This document shows, one piece after another, positions 37,311-47,939 of a stretch of 64,000 bases of DNA. This DNA comes from Pomphorhynchus laevis (taxonomy: Eukaryota; Acanthocephala; Palaeacanthocephala; Echinorhynchida; Pomphorhynchidae). The translations under genes and the position numbers were made by a program. The notes under the pieces were generated by a model. The model was given only the letters and a program-made list of their open reading frames with translations. It had not been told where the DNA came from and made no database searches. Where the stretch lies: NCBI GenBank assembly GCA_012934845.2, contig WNNJ02000227.1, positions 62,001-126,000 of the forward strand. Reading direction: 5' to 3'. The first letter of the stretch is position 1, and the number at the start of each line of letters is the position of its first letter.

Positions 37311-38263
37311 TAGATTAGATTAAAGCAAAGTGCATAATAAAAATAGTCATCAATAGCCTTTATCAACTTCAAATAATGACAATTATTGCAATATAGTTGT
37401 TAATGTATTGTATACATTTAACGTAATCAAAAGATATACGATCTTATAATATGAAATACATATGAACTTGTTAGCCATAGTGTTAAAAATATCTAGAGTT
37501 GTCCCGCACAACTTTGTCTGTGTGGCGCTAGTCTTCCAACGAATGAAATACTATGAATGAAATCCCTATGGTAAAATCTATTTATTAAAACATAAATAAC
37601 ATGTTAATTTTATATTTACAAATCATAGCAAGTGTTGTGTATGCATTGAATTCTGCTAAATTGCTGAGATGTAATTCCATCTACGTTGTTACTTTGTAAA
37701 TTACTTTAAAATCAAAATATATTTTTTAAAATTCGCAAGATCAGCATTAGCGAGCATTTAGAATAGTTAAATACAAAAAGCTTAGTTCTATTAAGAGTTC
37801 AAACGGTGTGGATTTCTCTGTTATCAAAAGTTACCATAAAATAAATTGATAAAAAGTTTAATTTGACAAATTTTGTTCTCGAAATAAATCAAATTTTTGC
37901 ATCCAAAAAAATTTGAAAAGAAATAATTTGCTTTCGTGAAAATGTGTTTTTAAATGAATCGATAAAATTGATTTTTTTTAAATGTATTAATCTGTCTCTA
38001 CAGAGAACATAAAGTTTAACAAGTGATTTTTCCAATAATAGAAAATTGGCAAAGGCAAAATTGCACACATTTCGATAATTAGTTTTTCACCTATAAATAA
38101 TATTTTATCATTAATATGTGATACTGACGTTTTTAAGAATCATCAAAATAACTTAATTGAGACATGTTTTAAACTAAGGTACCACAGTACAGAGACCAAA
38201 CAAATTGTAAAATATATAAATCATGCAAGTATTATTAAAAAATTAAAATCTTAAGTGTAAATT

Positions 38264-41200
38264 ATGAGCGGGTATTTATCTAATCAAAAGGTAAGTTCGA
38301 CAATCACATTACATCAGATAAAATACGTTATTGACATGTATTTCCCACTGCAATGTGCGAATGAGGAATATGGCTTCTTACCTTGTTATATTCAAGTGAT
38401 ATTCAAATTATTTGATTTTAGTCTAAAGACTTTCAAGTAATCGATCATCATTTAGTCTGCTAAAGAAATCATGTTGCTTTCATTGCATACTTTTAGTAGT
38501 TGAGACTTAAAAATCCTGGCCATTCCACAGTTTGCTAATTACTTAAAAAACTATTTTCTATTTAAGTATTTATAATTCGTGAAATAATTTCAATGTTATC
38601 AATGTAGGCAACTTCAAAACAACACCGATCTAGGAGATCAAGCTGTGATCATGTAACTAATCCCTCTAGTTCCTACATGAGTCGATATTTATCTAATCCG
38701 AAGGTAAGTTCGACAATTATATTTGAAGCAACTGTAAACTAGAAAATAAATTAACAACTGTATTTTTTGACATGTAAACATAGATTGATTTTAATTTAAA
38801 TATGAGAAACTGTAATTGTTAGTTACAAACTCCTTGTTTAGTTTGATGACTCTATAATTTTTATTCTAACAGATTGGAAGTATAAATTGCAGAATAAATT
38901 TTATAAATTTTATTCTGATTGGAAGTATAAAAATACTAGGTTATAATAATTATTTCTTATGATATTTCCATTTTTAAAGTACTTTATGGCCCAAAACATG
39001 CAGCTTTAATAAATTTATCTGATTTACTATTTTCAAATATACCCCGCTTTGTGAAAAATCGCATCTAAATCATATGAACATTTTCCGTCTCCACTGCCTT
39101 GTTTACCTTTTGCAAAATTGCGCATTTTATTTGCAAAATTGCAAACATTTAACAGGAAAACCCAATGGCCAATTAAATAAATAGATCAACTAAATTGGAC
39201 AACTCAATTATAACAATCTCACGACCGGCATTTTATTGTTTATGATCCGATTTTATAAATTAATAAAGATATGTATAAAGAACTTACTAAATTAAAGGAT
39301 AACTATATAATAACAACTATTGATAAAGCTAGTAATAACTTTGTCTTCATATGCAAAAAGCTTTATTATGATATACTAATGAAAGAGGTTAATTCTAATG
39401 ATTTAAATGTAAATCCAACATATGAACGTAGTGAGTTGAGTTTAGAAACAATTATTACAAGTCACTGTTCTATAATGGATAAAAAGGGTATAAAGGTTGA
39501 ATTAGATAATAAAACTATACCTATATTATATTGGAATCCAAAATTACATAAAAATCCAATAAAACCTAGGTTCATATGTAGTGCGTTTAAATGTACATTA
39601 AAACCACTTTCTGTCTATATGAATAAAATACTTAAAGTAATTAAAGCACATTTTAAAAAATATTGCAAGGTAATCGAAATTAATACTGGTATAAAACACT
39701 ATTTCAGTATTAATTCTACAAAAGAATTTTTAGAACAGACAAAAGGAATAAATTTTCAAAATATAAATACATACGATTTTAGTACGCTTTATACAAATCT
39801 AGATTTAGTAGATATTAAAGAAGCGTTAGTAAAATTAATTAACCTTATATTCGGAAAAAGATATACATATATATGTTATAATAATTATAACGCCTATCTA
39901 ACAAAAATTAAACCATCAAATAAATATAAATATATGGATAAAATTGAATTAATAGAATCCTTAAATATTTTGATAAATCAAAATTATTTAAAAGTAGGGA
40001 CATCTATATTTAGACAAGTAAAAGGTGTTCCAATGGGTGGTAATAGTAGCCCAATTATAGCTGACTTGTTTTTAAGCTTTATAGAATATGAATTTGTTCA
40101 TAACTGTGTAAAAACTAAATCTAAACAATATAAATATATGAAATATATGTTTCGATACATTGATGATATATGTGTATTTAATTCTAATAATTTTTATTCA
40201 ATTAGTGAGCACATTTATCCAGAAAGCCTTATTCTTAACAAAACCAATATTAATGATAAAGAAGGTGTATATCTAGATATGAACATTAAATTAACATTAA
40301 CTAAAACTACTATTAATTTATATCGTAAAGATGACATATTTAAATTTACAAGAAACATATTTTTGCATGAGCATTCATGCATACCATATAATATAAAATA
40401 TAATACATTAAATAATGAAATTTTAAGAATTGCAACAATATGTAATGATATTGGCTTTCTTCAAAATCATTTAAATAATTTAATAGATACATATTTTAAA
40501 CTAGGTTACTATAAAAATAACATCAAGCAGAAAATAGTAAAATATATAAATCAACACAATAATATAAAGAATAAATTTAAACTCTTAAGTGGCAAATTTT
40601 TATGGATGGATAATAAATAATATACTTTGTATTAGAATAAGATACTAGATAGTTATTTCAGAGGAAATACATCATTAGCATGTATTTGGCCCGCTGCTAT
40701 GTTGGGTAGAGGAGTTAGAGGCCGAAACCTGATAGCATAGCAGTTCCTCCTGATGACCTCTAATTCTTATTCTGATACAACGTCTGTTATTTATTAGTCA
40801 ATTCATAAAAATGACGTTTATTTTAAATTTTTATTTTTTATTTTTATTTTTTAACTTGATTTAAATTATAGAAAATCTAAAAACAATTATTAATTTTATT
40901 ATTTAATTATTAAATTTTGATTTAGCATTATTATGTTTTGTTTATTTTATAATTATATAACAATACGTAGACTCAGTTAGCTGATTTAATTGATTTACAA
41001 AATTATCAATGTCCATATAAGATTGCCAATTTTATTGAAAACGACAATAATCCACAAATAAAACTAATGTTGATAATTTTATTAAATCATGGAATGAATA
41101 AAATAATCAAATAAAATAAATTTTAGTGGATAAAATGAACAGATTGTACGTTTTGTTTCTGATGATTCTAGCAGCAGCTAGCGAAATATAAAAACAAATT

Positions 41201-43910
41201 TCTGCTTATTAATAAACAAATTGCAATAATATTATTAGAACTTATTAATGAAATTGTGAAAAATATTATTAAGGAGTAAATAAATACAATTTATAGTATT
41301 ATAAAAATTATATTTTATATATTATGATAATGGGAATAATATAAAATAATATAATTTTTTTATTTACTATATAAATAGAGTAAATTATAATTTTTAGAAT
41401 AATAAATTAGGCTAGATATTCACATTACATCAAATAAAATACATAATTGGCATTTATTTGGCTCCGCTGTGTTAAGTATAAGATTAGATAGCGAAACCTT
41501 TAATCTTTACTTCAATTCATGGAATGTTAACCATTAATATTACATTTTATTAGTGCTACAAACTTACTCTATTGGTACAATGTTAAAAACAACGATAAAA
41601 GTGATATTTCTTTTTTTCTATTTAATTTAAGGAGATTTTGTTACATTTTAACTTATATTCAATGATCATTTGATTAATTATATAAATAAAATTATTATAT
41701 ATAATTTATAAAATAATCATTAAATATTCAAATCATATTCGATAATTATTGTTTAATGATTATATTAATCTAATATTTAATAGTAATCAATTTCGAATTT
41801 AATTTGTAGCCGAATTCTTCCAGCTCTAAACATATATTTCAAAGTTTAAATTTCTGAGCTCTAAAAATTTATCATAGTTAGAAACAACAATAATAAAGAA
41901 AATTTTTTCTTGTTTAACGTCAAAAAGCAAGGTGAAAGTCCATCTCTTAAAAATGAATAACCACCTCCGTAAACGCTTTTCGTTTAAATAATTCCGAAAA
42001 AATTTTGTGTTTTCAGATTATAAATGTCTAAATACTAGTTATCACCTAGTATCAACTGGTTTATCAGTATATGTTGATTATCTTATACCATCATTAATGG
42101 TGAGTCATGTATTGTGCTTAACAGCAACATGGTGAGCAGCAGCAATCAAAACTACTTGGCTTGCAACATTCACAGCAGCAACAGCAGCATGGTTTGCATG
42201 CTGCAATTATAATTTTTAGAATAATAAATTAGGCTAGATATTCACATTACATCAAATAAAATGCATAATTGGCATTTATTTGGCCGCACTGCTATATTGT
42301 GTTGAATGCATATACCAAAACCTAATAAAATCTTGATGCCCTCCAATCTTTACTCCGATATATGGAATATTAACTATTAATCGTTCGAAAAATAACTTAA
42401 AATGTTCTAATTTTTAAATTTATCGTACAAAATGTGTAGGATAAGTAATATAATTTGATTTGCTTTTACCATGAATTTAGCAGATCTAAAATATGCAAAT
42501 TTACAATAACGAATAAATTATTTCAAAAATTACAATATTTTGATAGCTCCCGCTATTATCTTTAGGAAAATTACAAAAACTTCTGATTTTGTAGATTCAC
42601 AGCAATGAAGAAGTGGTATTTATTCTTCTAATTATGTAAATTTACATGAATGAAATAGTAATTCTGAATTTCTGAAGATGATATCGAAGCATCTTATACT
42701 TTTGCAGTAAAAGTAATTTCTTCGTTTGTAAATTTACAAAACTATTATAAATTATTTTGAATAAGACCTAAATTATTTACTATGTTCGAACAGCCACAAT
42801 TCATCTTGAAATACTGCCTCAAACTTTGGCCAGTTTGTGCCGCTGCCATACAAGTTGGTATCACAGGTTGGTACAGTGAAACTCCAAGGAGTTACAAGTA
42901 ATTACGTATATTCTGCTTGGGGCATTCTGCTTGGTCACTATCTCAAACGACTTCGCGAAGCCTGATTTTTTTACGAAATTTATTATTTTTAGCTCTTTTG
43001 ACAGTGAGCCTCCTACAACTGTCACAAACTTAATTCAATGCATAATGGTGTTATTAATGATGTTATAGACAAGTGTTTGAAACTTTTAAAGATAAAATAT
43101 TGGTCTAGCCTGATAAAAACATAACCTATTTGAGCGAATCATTGAAATTTGTATTTCTTCTCTTTGTTTTTTGGTTATTTTGTAATTGTTAACGTTTCCG
43201 TAGGGTTCAATAATATTAAACTATTTAGCAATATTTTGCTCTGTAAGAAAGAACATGTCAAAAATTTGCAGCTTTAAGTTGCTTATCGTTGAATTATTAA
43301 AGATGGTCAAGTACTCTATTTTTCAAAACTAAATGATTAAGAGAAATGTGTAATTTCATATTTTTATTGGAAAAGTATAAAAACTAATATTTAGTAATTA
43401 TTACAATATAGTAAGAACAAATATATTCAAATATACCTAAAATATATATGTAATAAGGTAACAAAATAATTGGTTCATATACAAATTTTAATTTCATACA
43501 CAAATTTTGCTCTGATATATAAGAAAGAACATGTCAAAAATTTGCAGCTATAAGTTGCTTATCGTTGAATTATTAAAGATGGTCAAGTACTATAAAAAAA
43601 TAATTGGTACGTCTACAAATTATAAATAGAATATAATTATGAATATAGACCAATTTTGATTAGCGACAAAAGTATGATTCTTATTTTTATGATACTTATT
43701 CTTTAAGTTAATCTTTTTAACGTCTTACGACAGCTAAAATTGGCAATGATTAATTAAATTTTCAATAATTGATAATAAAAATTGAAATTAAAGATTTAAT
43801 ATTTTTACTTTTAGATAAATACGTCGTCTCGGCAATCATGTATCGAACAAATATCATCAATGTCGAAAACATCATCAATATATCGTCCGCGTTTTAGGCC
43901 ACATAAATAG
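38264..43910 (+). CDS. Possible small gene with duplicated exons, unknown function
   Basis: I recognise no family. Three short open stretches fit together in phase 0: 38264-38290 (ATG, 9 codons), 38608-38703 (32 codons) and 43815-43910 (31 codons and TAG), a predicted 72-residue protein. Exon 1 is MSGYLSNQK; exon 2 ends YMSRYLSNPK, and both are followed by the same intron start, GTAAGTTCGACAAT. Exons 2 and 3 are both 96 bases and share a layout (SRRSSC...SSSY against SSRQSC...TSSIYRPRFR). The product would be basic, Ser/Arg-rich, without membrane segment or signal peptide. A TATA-like AATATATAAAT lies about 50 bases before the ATG. A Penelope-like element fills the second intron. Chance short ORFs between splice-like sites remain possible. 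Confidence 0.4.
39271..40620 (+). mobile_element. Penelope-like reverse transcriptase ORF, no endonuclease
   Basis: A 449-codon ORF has the RT blocks of the group that includes Naiad-like and related Penelope-like elements: [81 protein letters not shown] and [10 protein letters not shown]. The catalytic YIDD is intact. Known relatives have a longer N-terminus, and a GIY-YIG nuclease may be attached at either end; neither is visible here, and a stop precedes the ATG. The copy is either 5'-truncated or non-autonomous. At least four decayed copies occur in the window (14.3-15.1, 44.5, 45.1-45.7, 45.7-45.9 kb). Confidence 0.85.
40621..40995 (+). repeat. 3' end region of the Penelope-like element
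   Basis: This sequence follows the RT ORF directly and recurs many times without the ORF. It contains CTGCTATG and CATAGCAG arms that can pair, GGCCGAAACCTGATAGCATA, then CCTGATGACCTCTAATTC, and ends TACGTAGACTCAGTTAGCTG. Its repetition next to ORF pieces marks it as the element's terminal region. Confidence 0.75.
41159..41186 (+). other. Hammerhead-like hairpin
   Basis: CTGATGA, then arms CTAGC/GCTAG around AGCA, then CGAAA. Same family as 1537-1564. Confidence 0.45.
41380..42370 (+). repeat. Two partial copies of the Penelope-like end region
   Basis: TAATAAATTAGGCTAGATAT followed by CATTACATCAAATAAAAT and a diverged CTGCTAT block occurs at about 41380-41520 and 42210-42370. The second copy adjoins the CAG-rich block at 42118-42200. 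Confidence 0.65.
42118..42200 (-). other. Cys-rich exon-like stretch over a CAG/CTG-rich block
   Basis: On the minus strand, an acceptor-like TAATTGCAG at 42207-42201 is followed by 26 codons and TAA. They read CKPCCCCCECCKPSS and end DCCCSPCCC: 14 Cys in 25 residues. Short Cys-Pro-rich proteins of this look exist (metallothionein-like, sperm and cuticle proteins), but on the plus strand the same block reads as Gln/His-rich, as any CAG microsatellite would. No upstream exon was found. Confidence 0.25.
42782..42962 (+). other. Overlapping short ORFs of protein-like composition
   Basis: An ATG at 42782 opens 39 codons (MFEQPQFILKYCLKLWPVCA at the start). A second frame, open from about 42868 to a TGA at 42962, reads TSNYVYSAWGILLGHYLKRL near its end and looks like a membrane segment with a basic tail. 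The two frames meet at a short direct repeat (GTTGGTATCACAG, GTTGGTACAG). The composition is richer in G+C than its surroundings. No family was recognised; it may be a decayed small membrane-protein gene or an exon. Confidence 0.3.
43249..43592 (+). repeat. Direct repeat pair of about 68 bases
   Basis: GAAAGAACATGTCAAAAATT through GATGGTCAAGTACT occurs at about 43249-43317 and 43524-43592, both almost identical. Confidence 0.85.
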
Positions 43911-44317
43911 TGCCAATTAGCTCTTTGTTATTTCACACTATTTTTGAAAATATGTCAAATATGATCCGATGAATTTGTTTTATCCAAAGAACATTTTGTT
44001 TATCCGTATTAATTTATGTTAAAATGTCTTACAGTTAAACGTTGTCTCATATAATCTTGTATTATAATGTATAATTACGAATTTTTAAGTAATGACGCAG
44101 TTTAATGTGTATTTTAAGCGTTTACTTTTATAAATATGAAAACGTGAAATAAATATCTACAAATTATTTTCTGCGAATTATATAAAAATGATAAATCTTT
44201 CACACGAACAACTGTTATTTCGCAACAATTATTTTATTACTTTTATTTTTTCTTTTATTTTATCCAATGCAAACTTCAAAATATAAATTTCAATGAGTCT
44301 TCAATAACTCTTAAATC

Positions 44318-45935
44318 AAATCAGCTAATTGAATCTACGTATTTAATATAACTATAAAATAAACAAAACATAATAATGCTAAATCAAAATTTAATAATTA
44401 AATAATAAAATAAATAATTGTTAAGATTTTTTAATAAGATTTTTTTAATAAAAAAAATAGAACACACAAAAGGAATAAATTTACAGAATAAAAATACGTT
44501 CGATTTTAGTACGCTTTATACAAACCTAGATTGAGCAGATATTAAAGACGCATTAGAAAAATTAATTAATCTTATATTCGGAAATATATATGTTATAATA
44601 ATTATAACGCCTATCTAACAAAAATCAAACCATCAAGTAAATATAAATAAATGGATAAAATTGAATTAACTGAGCCTACGTATATATTTAAATGAAAATA
44701 TATGGATAAAATTGGATTAACTGAGTCTACGAATTAATTGAGTCTACGTATTTAATATAATTATAAAATAAACAAAACATAATAATGCTAAATCAAAAAA
44801 TTAATAATTGTTATACGATTTTTTATAATTTAAATCAACTTAAAATAAAAAATTTAAAATAAAAGTCATTTTTATGAATTGAATAATAAATAACATACGT
44901 TGTATCAGAAAAAGGATTAGAGGTCATCAGGAGGAACTGCTACGCTATCATGTTTCGGCCCCTAACTCATCTACCCAACATAGCAGCGGGGCCAAATACA
45001 TGCTAATGATGTATTTCCTCTGATAAAACTATCTAGTATCTTATTCTAATACAAAGTATATTATTTATTATCCATCTATAAATCAACTGTGTTGATTTAT
45101 ATATTTTACTATTTTCTGTTTGATGGTATTTTCATAGTAACCTAGTTTAAAATATGTATCTATTAAATTATTTAAATGATTTTGAAGAAAGCCAATATCA
45201 TTACATATTGTTGCAATTCTTAAAATTTCATTATTTAATGTATTATATTTTATATTATATGGTATGCATGAATGCTCATGCAAAAAAAATGTTTCTTGTA
45301 AATTTTAATATGTCATCTTTACGATATAAATTAATAGTAGTTTTAGTTAATGTTAATTTAATGTTCATATCTAGATATACACCTTCTTTATCATTAATAT
45401 TGGTTTTGTTAAGAATAAGGCTTTCTGGATAAATTTGTTCACTAATTGAATAAAAATTATTAGAATTAAATACACATATATCATCAATGTATCGAAACAT
45501 ATATTTCATATATTTATATTGTTTAGATTTAGTTTTTACACAGTTATGAACAAATTTATATTCTATAAAGCTTAAATACAAGTCAGCTACAATTGGGCTA
45601 CTATTACCACCCATTGGAAAACCTTTTAGTTGTCTAAATATAAATGTCCCTGCTTTTGTCCCTACTATTGGTAGGGACAATTGTAGATTGTCCCTACCAA
45701 TCTACAATTGTGTTGATTTATTTACTATTTTCTGCTTGATGATATTTTTATCATAACCTAGTTTAAAATATGTATCTATTAAATTATTTAAATGATTTTG
45801 AAGAAAGCCAATATCATTACATATTGTTGCAATTCTTAAAATTTCATTATTTAATGTATTATATTTTATATTATATGGTATGCATGAATGCTCATGCAAA
45901 AATCTGTTTCTTGCGAACATTTTTCTTTTTCTACA
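44318..45935. mobile_element. Mosaic of Penelope-like element pieces
   Basis: In order: minus-strand end sequence (44318-44445), a plus-strand RT piece with FDFSTLYTNLD (44462-44690), minus-strand end sequence again (about 44690-45060, including the CTGCTATG/CATAGCAG region), a minus-strand RT C-terminal half with GNSSPIVADLYLSFIEYKFV and [10 protein letters not shown] (45680-45070), and another minus-strand C-terminal piece (45935-45702). The last two overlap in content and are joined at a small palindrome, 45678-45710. Confidence 0.8.
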
Positions 45936-47153
45936 AACATTTTTCTTTTAAAAATTTATAAACCAAATGAGCTAAATGCCATATGAAGCTAAATGTCGCA
46001 ATTAGAAAGGACAAGCTAAATGACATTTAGACACTTTCCCATTTCAATAAAAAGCACAGTTAATGAAAAGCTTCATAGTTTTCATGCATTATTCTATCCA
46101 AAAATATAATCGAGGACTATTCGAGTATTAAAATTGAAATTTAATGTAATTAAAAGTAAAGAAATTGAAATTTTAAAATAATGAAATTATTTATGTTTGA
46201 AGTCACTGAATTTAACTTGATGCTATATTTAATTAGTCTAAAAAAGTACGTTTTTACTGTTTGAAATAACGTTTTAATATTTATCTCAAATAATGATATA
46301 AAATAGCATTATTAGTTAAATAAAATTATTAAATATAAAATATAATTTATTGAAGATAAATATATAATTATATAATGAATTATATATAATACATTATCTG
46401 TATTTATTGAAGATAAAAAATGCCATTACATAATGATAAAATATATCATTAATGCCAACTATTAAATAATGATAATACATATCCAATGAGTAATCGAATA
46501 ATATCCATTATTAAGTAATCCATTATTTCATAATGATATTGCATATCATTATGAAATAATGATTTGTAATAAAATCATCATAAAATATTTTCTCTCGTGA
46601 TTTGGCATTTCGTTATCTGCTTAACTGAATCAATACAATAATGTTAAAATTTGTTGGATAAGTTCAATTACTGTTTACTATTAGAAATAGCAAATTAGAA
46701 ATCGTAAGTTATTTTCCAATAGAATATCAAAAAAATGTTACAAATGAAATGTTAGAATTTTTACCGTTTAAAATAAATGTAGAATAAATACTTAGAGAGC
46801 GGCAATACATTTAAGCATTACCGTAATTATATAATTCGCTTTTGTACTAAATAGTGTATGCTATTTTACTATTTAATTATATGTTGTAAACTGCATTTAG
46901 CTCAGTTTATAAAGTACATTGTTTAAACATATATTCAGCTTTCAATTGTTTGTTTAATTCATTTGGAATTATATTACAGTCATGCGTGAAACAATAGATT
47001 ATAATATATGTTGTTCAAATTGGGGACACATCTTAGAATACCGTGTTATGTAATATATTGAATACGAGAGAGACATAGAATCAGATATTAAAATCTGTTT
47101 TGCTCTTAGTTCAACTTAAGCGTAGACAAAATAATTTAATTATTAAAGTTAAG
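45936..47153. other. Non-coding stretch before the cystatin gene
   Basis: No gene seen. Very A+T-rich, with many short ATTA repeats between 46300 and 46560. A TATA-like GTAATATATTG is at 47050-47060, about 95 bases before the cystatin start. Confidence 0.45.
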
Positions 47154-47513
47154 ATGTCAGTAAGATTTTGTTTATTTTACATCCTTATATCCCTATTTGT
47201 TCCCACCTTGTTTGCTGGTATCGATGATATAATTAAGCCTGCAGAAGATGTGGCCGTCACAGACCCTACTGTCCAAAGTATTGCAAAAAGCGTCGTACTG
47301 ACCACTTTTGGTGGAAGCAATTCAGTGCAAGACTTTGAAGTTCTTAAGGCTACTCGCCAAGTATTTCAAGCCATTCAATACAACTTACAGATTAAAGTAA
47401 CACCAAAAACCAAAATACCACCACAAATATGTAATGCATCTGTGAATGACTACTTTTGGACAAGCAGACGTACGATAAATTATATGCAATGCCAGGATGC
47501 TAGTGAGAACTAA
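47154..47513 (+). CDS. Secreted cystatin-like cysteine protease inhibitor
   Basis: A single-exon ORF. I choose the ATG at 47154 over the one at 47100 because it begins a clean signal peptide (MSVRFCLFYILISLFVPTLF, cleavage near Ala-Gly). The 119-residue product fits a type 2 cystatin: DPTVQSIAKSVV helix, FGGSNSVQDFEVLKATRQV, then QVFQAIQYNLQIKV where cystatins have QVVAG and a beta strand. Two Cys near the end (QIC and MQC) could form the usual disulfide. The central Gly of QVVAG is replaced (QVFQA), so the strength and target range of inhibition are uncertain. It is flanked on both sides by pieces of the Penelope-like family. Cystatins of this type inhibit papain-like cathepsins outside the cell. 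Confidence 0.72.
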   Translation: MSVRFCLFYILISLFVPTLFAGIDDIIKPAEDVAVTDPTVQSIAKSVVLTTFGGSNSVQDFEVLKATRQVFQAIQYNLQIKVTPKTKIPPQICNASVNDYFWTSRRTINYMQCQDASEN

Positions 47514-47939
47514 TTTAATTTTAATAAGAAAGGGAAATGTAGCACGGCAACTATTCTAGAAAAACAAGCTGTACTTATTATTTTCTTATTTTTATCGGCC
47601 AATATTAATAATTAAGCTAGATTTAGGTTGATATAAAACATAATTCCTCAAAATGAATATTTTTTTATCCCGATGATGGTTGCAGTTTATAAGCATTTTT
47701 AGATTAATAGAATAACTTCACCCAATACAGACAATTACATAAAAAATTAGATAAAAAAATTAATGAATAATTAGATAAAAATCAATCTTTCATTTTAAAA
47801 TAAAAGGTATTGTATATGCGTATAATAATCTATTTAATTATGGTTTATTAATAATATATATATAATAAATTGAATTAAGCAATAGTATTATATTAATAAC
47901 TATTTCAATTCTATTTAATTATAAAAGATACTTTAATTA

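Noticed and set aside
45154-45961. Plus-strand ORFs of 92 and 63 codons with the same MYLLNYLNDFEESQYHYILL start
   Set aside because: Their identity to each other comes from antisense reading of the duplicated Penelope-like RT fragments.
47100-47153. Upstream ATG for the cystatin ORF
   Set aside because: It would place 18 charged residues before the hydrophobic signal peptide; the ATG at 47154 gives a standard secretory start.
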